From contig NZ_BAAAHE010000002.1 in NCBI RefSeq assembly GCF_039525035.1, positions 1-64,000 of the forward strand: 64,000 nt of DNA. The letters are read 5' to 3'. This DNA is from Sporichthya brevicatena. GTDB taxonomy: Bacteria; Actinomycetota; Actinomycetes; Sporichthyales; Sporichthyaceae. This document shows, piece by piece, positions 50,868 through 59,705 of this stretch (its first letter is position 1; each line of letters begins with the position of its first letter). A model generated the notes under the pieces. It was given only the letters and a program-made list of their open reading frames with translations, ran no database searches and was not told where the DNA came from. Position numbers and translations under genes: made by a program.

Positions 50868-51989
50868 TCATGTCCCGCGACGCCCGCGCGTGCGTCGGAA
50901 CGCTTCAAGCGCGCGGTCGTCGGCGTCGGGCAGGGTGTGCAGGTATTTCTGGGTCGTCTGAATCTGGCTATGGCCCATCCGCTCCATAACGGTCTTGAGG
51001 TCCGCGCCGCCGGCGAGGAGCCAGGACGCGTGCGCGTGGCGGAGATCGTGCATTCGGACGTGGTGACCAAGTTGCGCTTCCTCCAGCGCGGGTAGCCAGA
51101 CCCTGGTGCGGAACGTATTGCGCGATACAGGGTTGCCGCCGGCCATTTCGGTCGACGGGAAGAGTAGGTGATCACGGTCGATGCCGAGATGCTTGATCCT
51201 GGCGGCGAGTACATCGAGCAGGTCTTGGCTGACTCTGATTGTGCGAGGTTCGTCGTCCTTGGGGTAGGGCTTGACGATCATGCGTTCGCCGGTGGGGGAG
51301 GTCTTCTTCGACACCTCGACGATGGTCTCCTCAACGGTCAGGGTTCGTCGGAGGAAGTCGAGGTGTCGGGGGCGGAGAGCAACGAGTTCGCCCCACCGCA
51401 GGCCGGTCTCGATCGCGGTGAGGACGAGCGGTTGCCATCGTGCAGGGACCGCGGAGAGCAGATGCTCGAACTCCTCCGGGGTGACCGTGGGCATCCTGCG
51501 GGCGACAACCTTGGGCAGCTCGGTCTCGGAGCACGGGTTGAACGAGATGATTCGGTCTCGGACGGCCCGCTTGAAGATGCTGTGCAGCATGACGTGGTAC
51601 TTCACCACGCTACGGGGTGACAACCCGTCAGCTACGGCTTTGGTGACCCAGCCCTGCACAGTGGAGGGCAGGATCTTCGCCATCGGCAGGTCGCCGAAGT
51701 AGGGCAGGAAGTGCTTGTCCAGGTACGAGCGGTAGCCCGCCTTGGTGCTGACCTCCAGGTGCCGGCTCGGCCACCAGGTCTGTTCCACGTAGTTGCGGAA
51801 GGTGACCTTGCCCGCCGTGCGGTCGTACCAGGCGCCCGATTCGACACTGCTCTCTGCGCGTCGGGCAGCCGCACGGGCGTCGCGTTCCGAGCGGAAGGTG
51901 CCCGCCGAACGTTTCCGTCCGGTGGGGTCGCGATAGATGGCTTGGAAGCGCGGGCCGCTGTCGCTCCGCCGCTTCATCACCCACGGCAT
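50868..51989 (-). CDS. Tyrosine recombinase / phage-type integrase
   Basis: A 373-residue site-specific recombinase. An N-terminal AP2-like arm-binding region (SGPRFQAIYRDPTGRKRSAGTF) is followed by a SAM-like core-binding domain (TFRNYVEQTWWPSRH to FNPCSE) and the catalytic domain. The catalytic domain has Arg in ETGLRWGELVALR, HDLRHAHASWLLAGG (H-x-x-R), the second His in RMGHSQIQTTQKY and the Tyr nucleophile in KYLH. The ATG at 51989 has GAGGGGGGTG just upstream and is preferred to an upstream in-frame ATG at 52031. Three GTAGGCA repeats lie directly upstream. It probably integrates and excises a genetic element; no excisionase gene is visible beside it. Confidence 0.93.
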   Translation of the reverse strand: MPWVMKRRSDSGPRFQAIYRDPTGRKRSAGTFRSERDARAAARRAESSVESGAWYDRTAGKVTFRNYVEQTWWPSRHLEVSTKAGYRSYLDKHFLPYFGDLPMAKILPSTVQGWVTKAVADGLSPRSVVKYHVMLHSIFKRAVRDRIISFNPCSETELPKVVARRMPTVTPEEFEHLLSAVPARWQPLVLTAIETGLRWGELVALRPRHLDFLRRTLTVEETIVEVSKKTSPTGERMIVKPYPKDDEPRTIRVSQDLLDVLAARIKHLGIDRDHLLFPSTEMAGGNPVSRNTFRTRVWLPALEEAQLGHHVRMHDLRHAHASWLLAGGADLKTVMERMGHSQIQTTQKYLHTLPDADDRALEAFRRTRGRRGT

Positions 51990-52012
51990 GCCCACACCCC
52001 CCTCGCGCCGGT

Positions 52013-52040
52013 GTAGGCAGAATGTAGGCAAACGTAGGCA
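52013..52040. repeat. Three GTAGGCA direct repeats upstream of the first integrase
   Basis: GTAGGCA occurs at 52013-52019, 52024-52030 and 52034-52040, spaced 11 and 10 bases apart, one helical turn. They sit 24 bases before the likely integrase start. Such iterated sites on one DNA face are typical of recombinase arm-type or excisionase/autoregulator binding. Confidence 0.55.
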
Positions 52041-52151
52041 GACTCAAACGGATCTCGGCGGACTCGGGCGGACGGCGAATATGCCCCTGACCTGCATGGA
52101 TAGCTGACTTTTATGCTGAGCTGTGTGCGCGATCAGCGCCAGAAACTCGGC

Positions 52152-53633
52152 TCACAACCCAGAGGTCGGGACCCTTCCCTGGTCCGATGTGCCAGGCGAA
52201 AATGACGTGGCATCAGGTCTCGTCCGAGGCTCCTCGGTGGCAAGAACCACCGCCCTCCGGCCTCGCTCTGCGGACAGCAGACCCTCGTCTTTGAGCATGG
52301 CGATGGCTCGTGCGACCGTGTTTGGTGCCATGTTGTGCTCGGCCGCCAACTCGGCGAGGGTCGGCAGCTGAGTACCGGCCGGCAGGGCGCCAGACAGAAT
52401 CGAGTTTCGAAGGTCCGCGGCGAGTTGCTCGTACGGTGACTGCGGTCGGCGGAGCGCGGGCTCGGGTCGCGGAATCAGAGCCGCGATTTTCTCCGCCGCC
52501 CGACGGTCCGCGTCGGCGCTCCACCCGGCGTAGGTCCGCAACGTGGTGGTGCCGCCGCTGCCATGGCCGAGCCGACCGGCGACGGTACGCACGTCCACGT
52601 TGGCGGCGATCAGTTCGGTGGCGGAGTAATGCCGAAGCGAGTGAAGTCGGGTGCTGCGCAGCCCCAGCTTTCGGGCGAGCTTGCGGTATCGCTGGGTGAC
52701 ACTCGAGGGCGTGAGCGGCGAGCTCCCGTCGGGGGCGCGGGAGAAGACGAAGGAGTCGCGGGACCACGCGACACCGATCGACGCGCACGCAGCCTGCCGG
52801 CGCGCGCGAAGGTCCTGCAGTTGTTCGATCGAGTTCTGATCCAGCGCGACTCGACGCGTCTGGTTCGTCTTCGTCCGCTTCTCGACGTTTCCCCAATGGC
52901 TTCGTTCGATCGTGATGAGGCCGTCGTCCAGGTTGATGTCGGTCCATCGCAGGGCGCAGAGCTCTCCACGGCGCCAGCCCAGCAGCATGGTCAGGAACAG
53001 CAGGAGCGCCCAATCCGGGTCCCGCGACGCTTCGGCGAGTAGCGCTCGGGCCTCCTCGGCGGACGGGGGGTCCGGTTCGTTCCGGTGGAAGGCGGGCGGC
53101 TCGGCCAGCTCTGCCTCGTTGATGGACAGGAACTTCCAGCGCACGGCGCGGTCGAGGACGGAGCGGATGATGAAGTGCACCTTGCGGACGGTGTTGGGAG
53201 CCAAAGGCTCGCACGTGTGACCGGCCTGTGGTCGGTCGCTGCACAGGGAGCGGCACCTCAGAAGGCGCGAGTACAGGATCTCCAGCCCCTCGGCGGTGAT
53301 CTTGTGCACCGGCTTCTTGCCGAGCGTCGGCAAGATGTAGAGCCGGATCAGCTGTTCGTTCCGCTCCCGGGTGCTGGCCTCGTGGCGGACCACTCCGAGC
53401 CATTGGTCGATCGCCTGCGCCATGGTGATCGCCGCCCGGGGCTGGCGTCGCTCATGGAGCTGGTTGAGCAGACGAGCCAGCTCTGCCTTCGCTTCGGGCT
53501 TGGTGCGGGCTGTCGCCCGCAGGTACATCTGCCGACCGGTCAGGGCGTCGCGGCCGGCGTAGACGCGCACGCGATACCGGCCTGAGGGGAGCAGCTCAAT
53601 GCTCCCCTCCGCACGCCCCCGGACCACTGCCAC
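52152..53633 (-). CDS. Tyrosine recombinase with C-terminal GntR-type winged helix
   Basis: A 493-residue integrase fused to a DNA-binding domain. The N-terminus has an arm-binding region ([18 protein letters not shown]), then the core-binding domain and a catalytic domain with Arg in [23 protein letters not shown], His in [13 protein letters not shown] and the Tyr in LRTYAGW. After a short linker, about residues 405-475 form a complete GntR winged helix: [42 protein letters not shown] and [19 protein letters not shown]. The wing motif is intact. Ordinary tyrosine integrases end soon after the Tyr, so this fusion is unusual. The gene lies 91 bases from the 3' end of tRNA-Arg, the common place for an integrase relative to its attachment site. 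Confidence 0.92.
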   Translation of the reverse strand: MAVVRGRAEGSIELLPSGRYRVRVYAGRDALTGRQMYLRATARTKPEAKAELARLLNQLHERRQPRAAITMAQAIDQWLGVVRHEASTRERNEQLIRLYILPTLGKKPVHKITAEGLEILYSRLLRCRSLCSDRPQAGHTCEPLAPNTVRKVHFIIRSVLDRAVRWKFLSINEAELAEPPAFHRNEPDPPSAEEARALLAEASRDPDWALLLFLTMLLGWRRGELCALRWTDINLDDGLITIERSHWGNVEKRTKTNQTRRVALDQNSIEQLQDLRARRQAACASIGVAWSRDSFVFSRAPDGSSPLTPSSVTQRYRKLARKLGLRSTRLHSLRHYSATELIAANVDVRTVAGRLGHGSGGTTTLRTYAGWSADADRRAAEKIAALIPRPEPALRRPQSPYEQLAADLRNSILSGALPAGTQLPTLAELAAEHNMAPNTVARAIAMLKDEGLLSAERGRRAVVLATEEPRTRPDATSFSPGTSDQGRVPTSGL

Positions 53634-53651
53634 CTCTGCAGGTTACGACAG

Positions 53652-53674
53652 TTCATGCCACGTTTCATGCCACG
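53652..53674. repeat. Direct repeat TTCATGCCACG, 12-base period
   Basis: TTCATGCCACG occurs at 53652-53662 and 53664-53674, between the GntR-fused integrase start and the tRNA-Arg 3' end. The repeat sits where an attachment-site arm would be expected. It may bind the integrase's N-terminal domain or its GntR-type domain. Confidence 0.5.
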
Positions 53675-53724
53675 CGACCCGGCTTGGTGAACTCTACTGG
53701 AGTGAAACTGCAGGTCAGAGGCCG

Positions 53725-53797
53725 TGCCCCCGGGCAGATTCGAACTGCCGACACCCGCTTTAGGAGAGCGGTGCTCTATCCCCTGAGCTACGAGGGC
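53725..53797 (-). tRNA. tRNA-Arg (anticodon CCT)
   Basis: The minus-strand sequence folds into a full cloverleaf. The acceptor stem GCCCTCG pairs with CGGGGGC (one T-G wobble), the D-arm region is TAGCTCAGGGGATAGAGCA, and the anticodon stem CCGCT/AGCGG encloses loop CTCCTAA with anticodon CCT (reads AGG). The T-arm is GGCAG TTCGAAT CTGCC. No CCA is encoded; the discriminator is A. The 3' half faces the GntR-fused integrase gene, making this tRNA the probable integration site of an element extending to the left. Confidence 0.95.
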
Positions 53798-53881
53798 GGG
53801 GACGGCCAATCCTGCCACGGGCGGGTGCGGGCTCGCCGCAGCGGCGGGAATGTGGGGGTGGGGGTTCGTGTTTCTCCGCGC

Positions 53882-54319
53882 ATGAGCAACTCGACGGCGG
53901 CTGAACTCAGCCCGACCCCGTGGGTCCGGGACCAGACGGAACAGATCCTTCGGACCGGCACGACCGACGGGGTGACGGTGATGGACCGCCCGGTCGTCCT
54001 GATCACGACGACGGGGGCGAAGAGCGGGAAGCAGCGCTACGTCCCGCTGATGCGGGTCGAGCACGAGGGCCGGTACGCGATGGTGGCGAGCAAGGGCGGG
54101 GCGCCGGAGCACCCGGCCTGGTACGCGAACGTGCAGGCGAACCCCGAGGTGGCGCTGCAGGACGGCACGACCGTCGGGACCTACCGCGCCCGGGAGGTCA
54201 GCGGCGAGGAGCGCGCGCAGTGGTGGGAGCGCGCCGTCGCGGCGTACCCGCCCTACGCGGAGTACCAGGAGAAGACCGACCGGCTGATCCCGGTCCTGGT
54301 CCTCGACCCGGTTCGCTGA
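53882..54319 (+). CDS. DUF385/F420H2-dependent nitroreductase-family protein
   Basis: A 145-residue split-barrel protein of the deazaflavin-dependent nitroreductase (Ddn-like) family. The family motif [24 protein letters not shown] and the later [23 protein letters not shown] are diagnostic. It likely binds F420H2 and reduces quinones or nitro compounds. The ATG at 53882 is chosen because a longer frame would run through the tRNA gene. It is the first ordinary gene right of the tRNA and marks the chromosomal side of the putative insertion. Confidence 0.9.
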   Translation: MSNSTAAELSPTPWVRDQTEQILRTGTTDGVTVMDRPVVLITTTGAKSGKQRYVPLMRVEHEGRYAMVASKGGAPEHPAWYANVQANPEVALQDGTTVGTYRAREVSGEERAQWWERAVAAYPPYAEYQEKTDRLIPVLVLDPVR

Positions 54320-54355
54320 CCGACCGGTCCAAATTCGCGCAGGCGTTCAGACGGT

Positions 54356-54736
54356 CTACCAGCCGTCCCCGTCGTCGGTGGGCAGCGCCCGGTCGATGGC
54401 GGTCAGCAACGCGGAGGCGACGAACGGCTTGGTCAGGTAGGTCGCCCCGAGCTCGCGGCCGGCGTCGATGCTCTCCTGCTGGACGCGGGCGCTGAGGAAG
54501 ATGGCCGGGAGGTCGGTCATGCCCTCGCGCTTGCGGAGCTCGGTGAGCAGTTCGAAGCCGGTCATCATCGGCAGCCCGACGTCGAGGATCGCGACGTCCG
54601 GGGGAGTCTCGCCGAGGACCTCGAGGGCCTGCTGCCCGGAGGTCGCGGTCAGCACCTTGTGGCCGGCGTTGCGGCACCGGGCGGTGACAAGGGCGAGGAT
54701 GTCGGGGTCGTCGTCGACGACGAGAAGGCGTGCCAT
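54356..54736 (-). CDS. Single-domain response regulator (CheY-like)
   Basis: A 126-residue receiver domain with no output domain. The acidic pair is in VVDDDPDIL, the phosphoacceptor Asp in VAILDVGLPMM, the Thr/Ser switch in AIFLSARV and the Lys in YLTKPF. It lies 27 bases after the stop of the histidine kinase gene, so the two probably form a pair. Without an output domain it must act through protein contacts or pass phosphate onward. Confidence 0.92.
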   Translation of the reverse strand: MARLLVVDDDPDILALVTARCRNAGHKVLTATSGQQALEVLGETPPDVAILDVGLPMMTGFELLTELRKREGMTDLPAIFLSARVQQESIDAGRELGATYLTKPFVASALLTAIDRALPTDDGDGW

Positions 54737-54763
54737 GTCAGATCTCCTTGGAATGGATGTCGC

Positions 54764-56986
54764 TCAGGCCAGAACAACGTCGGCGGGGACGGGCAGCAAC
54801 GGCAGTTCGACGGTGACGGTGGTCCCGACCCCGACCAGGGACGCGACCGAGATCGAACCCCCGTGGGCCTCGACGATCGACTTCACGATCACCAGGCCCA
54901 GACCCGTTCCCTGAATCGCGTTCTCCCGCGCCGCCGACGACCGGAAGAACCGCGTGAACAACTGCTCCTGCTCCTCCTCCGGGATGCCGATCCCGGAGTC
55001 GGAGACACTCAGCCGCGCCAGCCCGTCGACCGCGGCGCCCACGATCGACACGCGGCCGCCGTCGGGGGTGAACTTCACCGCGTTCGTCACCAGGTTGAAC
55101 AGAACGCGCTCCAGCTGACCCGCATCGCCGAGCACCGACCCGATGTCCTCCGGGACGTCGACGACGACCTCGAGTTCCCGCGCCCCGAGGATCGGCACCA
55201 CCGTGCGCTGCACGTCGGCCACGACGGTCGCCAGGTCCACCGGTTCCGTCACGGGTTCCGTCTGCCCCGCCTCGATGTGAGAGAGCGTCAGAAGATCCTC
55301 GATCAGCGCCAGCAACCGCCGCGAGTTCCGCTCGACTACCTCGGCCAGCTGCAGCTGCTCGACGTTCAGCGGCCCGCCGTCGCCCTCCACCAGCATCTCG
55401 AGGTACCCGATGATGCTCGTCAGCGGCGTCCGCAGCTCGTGCGAGACCGACGAGACGAAGTCCGACTTCGCCTGGTCGAGCTCCCGCAGCCGCCGGATGA
55501 TCTCCAGCTCCTGCTGATACGTCTGCGCCTGCAACAACGCGGCGCCTACCGTCCGCGCGATCGCCGACACGATCGCCACCTCGTTGCCCGTCCAGTTCCG
55601 CGGCCGCGTCGTGTTCACGACCAGCCACCCGACGAGCCGCGACCCCACCCACATCGGGCAGCCGAGGTAGCCGCGGATCCCGAGCACCTCGCTGAGCTCC
55701 GCCGCCTCACCCGGCCGCAGCCGCGCGTCGTCCTCGACGTCGAAGACCACTAGCGCCGTGTCGTCCCCGTGCGTCCGTCGCGACAACCTCGCGATGCCCG
55801 CCGGTGGCGCCACCGAGTGCGTCAGTGCCGGCAGTCCCTCGCGCACCCAGGACTGCGCGATCACGCCGACGGGGTCGTCCTCGCTCGCCAACCGGATCAC
55901 GACCCGGTCCGCGTCGAGCCGCTCGCCCAGCGCCGTCACCGCACGCTGCTGCACCGACTCCGGGTCCAGGTCCTGCCGGATCGCGTGCGTCAGCTCGTTG
56001 ATCAGACCGGCGCGCTGCGCCTGCTCGCGCACCTTCGTCTCGTTACGCCGCTCGTCGGTGACGTCGCACGCGATCGCGATGAACCCGACCGGCACCGCGT
56101 CCGGCCCGCGCACGGCCGACACCGTCACCGACACCGTGATCCGCTCACCCGTGCTGCGCACGTAGGTCCAGTCACGGACGTCCGCCTCACCGACCCGCGC
56201 CGCCGCCACCAGCACCTCGAAACCCGCCGGGACGTCGAGCTCGGCCGCCCGCGCCGCGAGCTCCGCCGGGTCGTGCAAGAACGTCGGCACGCGCCCGAGA
56301 ACGTCCTCCGGCTCGTAGGCCAGCATCCGCGCCGCACCCTCGTTGAAGACGGTGATCGCGCCGTGCGCGTCGGTCGCGATGATCGAGAACTGCGTCGCCG
56401 CCTCGACGAGACCGACGAACTGGTCCCGCGCCTCGCGCGCCCGCCCCTCGGCCTCGCCGTGCCCGCGCGCACTCTCGCGCAGCCGGCTCACCACCGCGCT
56501 CACGTTCAGTCCGATGAATCCCGCGATCGCGGTGTTCAGCGCCATGCGCTGCCACTCCGACGCGGTCCCGCTCCCGACCAGGGGGACGGCCAGCACCACG
56601 CCGATGCCGGCGATGCACGCCATCACCTCGCGCCGGGTTCCGTGCATCGCGAACAGCATCAGCGGCAGGAAGATCAACGCCGTGAACGGGGACCGCAGGT
56701 CCCCGGTCGCCTCACGCAGCACTCCCACCAGCGGCAGGGTGGCCATGGCGAGCAGTGACTGCGTCCACCGCGGCAACCGGTCCCACGGGAGCAGGAACGC
56801 CCCCAGCACCAGGAGCAGATAGCTCAGCGCGACGCCGGCGTAGAGCCAGGCGTCCTCGCTCCGCACGTTGAAGGCACCCACGAACAGCGCGCCCGACGCG
56901 ACCACCGAATACGGCACGATGCGCGGCACGAGGCCGCGCTGACTGAAGGGCCCGCGCTCACGCGCGTCGCCGAGTGGGGTGGCCAC
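54764..56986 (-). CDS. Membrane sensor histidine kinase with PAS and GAF domains
   Basis: About 740 residues. The N-terminus has five or six membrane helices (VVASGALFVGAFNV through FIGLNVSAVVS). A PAS domain follows (QFSIIATDAHGAITVFNEGA to VGFIAIACDVTDE), then a GAF domain (LDPESVQQRAVTALGERL to IVSAIARTVGAAL), a HisKA domain with the phosphoacceptor His in VSSVSHELRTPLTS, and an ATPase domain with NLVTNAVKFTPDGG, SDSGIGIPEEE and GTGLGLVIVKSIVEAHGG. The GTG at 56986 is my choice; TTG at 57043 would add 19 residues but adjoins a terminator-like hairpin. It should sense a small-molecule or redox cue and phosphorylate the adjacent receiver. Confidence 0.92.
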   Translation of the reverse strand: MATPLGDARERGPFSQRGLVPRIVPYSVVASGALFVGAFNVRSEDAWLYAGVALSYLLLVLGAFLLPWDRLPRWTQSLLAMATLPLVGVLREATGDLRSPFTALIFLPLMLFAMHGTRREVMACIAGIGVVLAVPLVGSGTASEWQRMALNTAIAGFIGLNVSAVVSRLRESARGHGEAEGRAREARDQFVGLVEAATQFSIIATDAHGAITVFNEGAARMLAYEPEDVLGRVPTFLHDPAELAARAAELDVPAGFEVLVAAARVGEADVRDWTYVRSTGERITVSVTVSAVRGPDAVPVGFIAIACDVTDERRNETKVREQAQRAGLINELTHAIRQDLDPESVQQRAVTALGERLDADRVVIRLASEDDPVGVIAQSWVREGLPALTHSVAPPAGIARLSRRTHGDDTALVVFDVEDDARLRPGEAAELSEVLGIRGYLGCPMWVGSRLVGWLVVNTTRPRNWTGNEVAIVSAIARTVGAALLQAQTYQQELEIIRRLRELDQAKSDFVSSVSHELRTPLTSIIGYLEMLVEGDGGPLNVEQLQLAEVVERNSRRLLALIEDLLTLSHIEAGQTEPVTEPVDLATVVADVQRTVVPILGARELEVVVDVPEDIGSVLGDAGQLERVLFNLVTNAVKFTPDGGRVSIVGAAVDGLARLSVSDSGIGIPEEEQEQLFTRFFRSSAARENAIQGTGLGLVIVKSIVEAHGGSISVASLVGVGTTVTVELPLLPVPADVVLA

Positions 56987-57049
56987 GTCCTGAATTTCGG
57001 CCGAGCGCGGACGAAGCTGAAGGAAACCCGATACCGGGCACAAAGAAGG

Positions 57050-57079
57050 ACCCCGGCACTCGGGCGGGAGTGCCGGGGT
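57050..57079 (-). terminator. Strong hairpin between the small membrane-protein gene and the kinase gene
   Basis: ACCCCGGCACTC (57050-57061) pairs perfectly with GAGTGCCGGGGT (57068-57079) around a 6-base loop. There is no U-tract. It lies downstream of the 57143-57307 gene on the minus strand and just before the kinase, so it probably separates the two transcription units. Confidence 0.6.
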
Positions 57080-57142
57080 CAGCCGGATTACCTGACGGTT
57101 CGTCTGATCCTGTCCCGTTCCGTCCGGAACGGGGATGTGCAG

Positions 57143-57307
57143 TTACACGCTGGCGCTGCTGCGCGACCGGAAGATCGAGTACCCACCCGGGCCGATCGCG
57201 AGACCCACGACGATGAGGAGCACCCCGAACAGGATCTGGCCCTGAAGCAGGTTGACCACGCCGCCGACCACCAGGAGAACCGCAAGGATCCACAGTAGAA
57301 ATGCCAT
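57143..57307 (-). CDS. GPGG-motif small membrane protein
   Basis: A 54-residue protein of two hydrophobic helices (MAFLLWILAVLLVVGGVV and ILFGVLLIVVGLAIG) joined by LLQGQ and followed by the GPGGYSIFR motif. Short proteins with exactly this arrangement are widespread in actinomycetes and are named for the GPGG motif; their function is unknown. The start at the ATG at 57307 is tentative because no clear ribosome-binding site is seen. A strong hairpin lies downstream. Confidence 0.75.
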   Translation of the reverse strand: MAFLLWILAVLLVVGGVVNLLQGQILFGVLLIVVGLAIGPGGYSIFRSRSSASV

Positions 57308-57431
57308 GCCAGGAGGATTCCCGCGCCGCAAAGCGTGAAACGGCCTCAGATGTTGACCAGCGTCACGGTTGAACCGCGGGATCGGGACGATCCGGACATC
57401 GGCGCCGGCCGGCGGGCCGGGAAAGCCCAGC

Positions 57432-58268
57432 TCAGCGCGTCGCCCAGCGGATCCCGCGCACCAGCGCGTGCCCGCCGAGCGGCACCGCGGTGGCCTCCGC
57501 GAGCGGCAGCCGAGGCAGCCACAGCTCCCGGCTCGCCCACCCGGGCAGCAGCGCGACCGCGTTCGCCGCGAGCACCGCGTACGGGGGTCGCGCCACCCAG
57601 GGCAGCGGGGGAGTCAGCAGCAGGAACCGGGCCGCGTCCCGGGCCTCCTTCGTCCCGGTCAGCTCTGCCCGGTACGAGTCCAGGCAGGCCGTCAACTCGG
57701 CGACCGTCTCCGGCGGCGCCGGCACCCCCAGCTTGCGCGCGATGAGCGCCGTGTCCGCGACGTACCCGTCCGCCTCCGCCGCCGTCAGCGGCTGGGAGCC
57801 GAACCGCTGATGGGCCGTCAGGAAGCTGTCGATCTCCGCCACGTGCACCCACTGCAGCAGGTGCGGGTCGCTCGCCGCGTAGGGCCGGCCGTCCGGTGCG
57901 GTGCCGCGCACCCGCTCGTGGATCGACCGCACCTGGTCCACCGCGGCCTGCGCGTCCTCGACCGCGCCGAACGTCGTCGTCGCGAGGAACGCGCTCGTCC
58001 GGTGCAGCCGCCCCCACGGGTCACCGCGGTAGCCCGAGTGCCCGGCCACGCCGGCCATCGCCAACGGGTGCAGCGACTGCAGCAGCAGGGCTCGCAGACC
58101 ACCGACGAACATTGCCGCGTCGCCGTGCACCCGCCGGATCGGCCGGTCCTCGGCGAACCAGCGTGGCCCGGGCGTGCCGAGGATGCGCTCGCGGCGGGCC
58201 GGGCCCTCCGGCCCGGCCACGCGCGCGAAGATCAGGCCGCCGACGCGGCTACGCAGATCCGTCCCCAC
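57432..58268 (-). CDS. Oxygenase MpaB family protein (DUF2236)
   Basis: A 278-residue alpha-helical protein of the MpaB/latex-clearing-protein superfamily. Landmarks are GPRWFAEDRPIRRVHGD, LLLQSLHPLAMAGVAGHSGY with a His suitable as heme ligand, a GRLHRTSAFLATTTFG segment, and LLQWVHVAEIDSFLTAHQRFG carrying further conserved His residues. The family includes heme b-dependent oxygenases acting on rubber and mycophenolic acid precursors. The GTG at 58268 lies 14 bases after the SIMPL gene stop, so the two are likely co-transcribed. The natural substrate is unknown. Confidence 0.88.
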   Translation of the reverse strand: MGTDLRSRVGGLIFARVAGPEGPARRERILGTPGPRWFAEDRPIRRVHGDAAMFVGGLRALLLQSLHPLAMAGVAGHSGYRGDPWGRLHRTSAFLATTTFGAVEDAQAAVDQVRSIHERVRGTAPDGRPYAASDPHLLQWVHVAEIDSFLTAHQRFGSQPLTAAEADGYVADTALIARKLGVPAPPETVAELTACLDSYRAELTGTKEARDAARFLLLTPPLPWVARPPYAVLAANAVALLPGWASRELWLPRLPLAEATAVPLGGHALVRGIRWATR

Positions 58269-58282
58269 GCCTCGACGGTAAC

Positions 58283-59155
58283 TCAGCTCAGTTCCCACAC
58301 CACCGTGGTCGTCACGCCCACCTGCTGGCTGCCCGGCGCCAGCGGCACCGACGACACGCCGCCCGCGTCCCGCGCGGCCGCCACCGGGTACGGGTACCCG
58401 CCGCCACCGTCGTACCCCTCGCTCACCGAGACCACCCGACCGAGGCGGCCGTCCGCCAGGCGCGCGTACTGCTCGGCCTTCTCCTTCGCCGCCGCGAACG
58501 CCTGGTCCCGCGCGTCCTTCGTCAGCTTCTCGGTGTCGGAGAACTCGAACCAAACGCCGTTGATCCGCGTCGCGTTCCCGCCCGCGGCCGCCGCCTCGGA
58601 GATCACCTTGCCGGCGGTCTCGAGGTTGCGGAGCTTCACCGACAGCGACTGGTTCACCTCGAACCCGTTCGGCGCCGGCGGCATCGGCATCACGGCCCGG
58701 CCGGACTCCGGCACCGCGATCGAGGGAGCCGGCGCCACCGGGTCGGCGGCCACCGCGGGCGCGTCGCTCATCGGCGCGGGCATCGGCTTCGAGTCCGCGT
58801 ACGGCTCGATCGGCCCGTAGTGCTGGTTGATCGAGAGCTGCGAGGTCTGCATGTCGGCGTCCTTCACCCCGTGCTTGGCGAGGACGTCCTTGATCCGGCG
58901 GATGTCGGAGTTCGCGGCGTCGAGGGCGGCGTTGACGTCGTGTCCCGAGCGCTGCACCCCGAGGTCGAGGCGGACGACGTCGGGCGTCCCGCTCGCGTAC
59001 CCGGCCCCGGAGACGGTGACGGTCCGCGCGTCGGACTCCCCGCCGGTCGCGGCGACCGACCCGGAGCTCCCGGACACGACCGCCCCGGCGGCGACGGCGG
59101 CAACGACGACGGCGGCAGCCGCACTGAGCGATGCGCGGCGGAACGAAACGGACAT
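58283..59155 (-). CDS. SIMPL (DUF541) domain secreted protein
   Basis: A 290-residue exported protein. The N-terminal hydrophobic segment (SLSAAAAVVVAAVAAGAVVS) is a signal peptide or anchor. The SIMPL domain follows: VTVSGAGYASGTPDVVRLDLGV, ALDAANSDIRRIKDVLAKHGV, DMQTSQLSINQHY, then a long insertion rich in Ala/Pro and DQAFAAAKEKAEQYARLADG. SIMPL proteins are periplasmic or cell-surface and have varied, poorly defined roles. It lies upstream of the MpaB-family gene. Confidence 0.9.
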   Translation of the reverse strand: MSVSFRRASLSAAAAVVVAAVAAGAVVSGSSGSVAATGGESDARTVTVSGAGYASGTPDVVRLDLGVQRSGHDVNAALDAANSDIRRIKDVLAKHGVKDADMQTSQLSINQHYGPIEPYADSKPMPAPMSDAPAVAADPVAPAPSIAVPESGRAVMPMPPAPNGFEVNQSLSVKLRNLETAGKVISEAAAAGGNATRINGVWFEFSDTEKLTKDARDQAFAAAKEKAEQYARLADGRLGRVVSVSEGYDGGGGYPYPVAAARDAGGVSSVPLAPGSQQVGVTTTVVWELS

Positions 59156-59246
59156 CTCGGCTCCCTGATCGGCGGGCGGGACGCGCCGGTGGCACCCGGC
59201 GTCAGGACACGGACGCAGGAGGAGCCGAAAACGTTCGCCGAGCGAG

Positions 59247-59675
59247 CTAGCCCGGCAGCTGCCCGTACGCGTGGGTGATCGCGAACGAGAGGACCTGCCG
59301 CCGCTCGGAGACCATCGCTGCGCGGTACTCGTCCCAGTTCGGGTGCTCGCCGGACAGTCCGCGGTACAGCGCGACCAGCGCCTCGACGGTCGGGTCGTCC
59401 GGCGCGGTCGCGACCGGGCTCAGCGCGGCCTCACCCTCGACCACGACCCACGACCAGAAGTCCTTCGACGCGACGTGCAGGCTCACCCGCGGGTCCCGCT
59501 CGGCGTTGCGGGTCTTCGCCCGGTCCGCGGTGACGGAGATCTGCACCCGCCCGACCTCGGCGTCGTAGCGGTAGATGATGTTCGACAGCTGCGGACGACC
59601 GTCCCGCTTCAGCGTGACGAGCACGCCCATCCGGTGCGCGGTGAGGAAGTCCAGCTGGGGCTGCGAGATCGCCAT
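59247..59675 (-). CDS. PPOX-class F420-dependent oxidoreductase
   Basis: A 142-residue split-barrel flavoprotein. It begins with LDFLTAHRMGVLVTLKRDGRPQLSN and continues with RVQISVTADRAKTRNAERDPRVSLHV, the core F420/FMN-binding pattern of this family, followed by WVVVEGEAALSP. It may reduce biliverdin-like or other small molecules with F420H2. It is one of several F420-type proteins in the window, supporting an F420-producing host. Confidence 0.9.
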   Translation of the reverse strand: MAISQPQLDFLTAHRMGVLVTLKRDGRPQLSNIIYRYDAEVGRVQISVTADRAKTRNAERDPRVSLHVASKDFWSWVVVEGEAALSPVATAPDDPTVEALVALYRGLSGEHPNWDEYRAAMVSERRQVLSFAITHAYGQLPG

Positions 59676-59705
59676 GCGCCCATCCTTCCCCCGATCAGCG
59701 ACGAC

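Noticed and set aside
52013-52040. Repeats considered as a CRISPR array
   Set aside because: The units are 7 bases with 3-4-base spacers, far too short, and there are no cas genes.
53684-53881. Upstream extension of the DUF385 gene
   Set aside because: The extension would translate across the tRNA-Arg gene; the family's normal start corresponds to the ATG at 53882.
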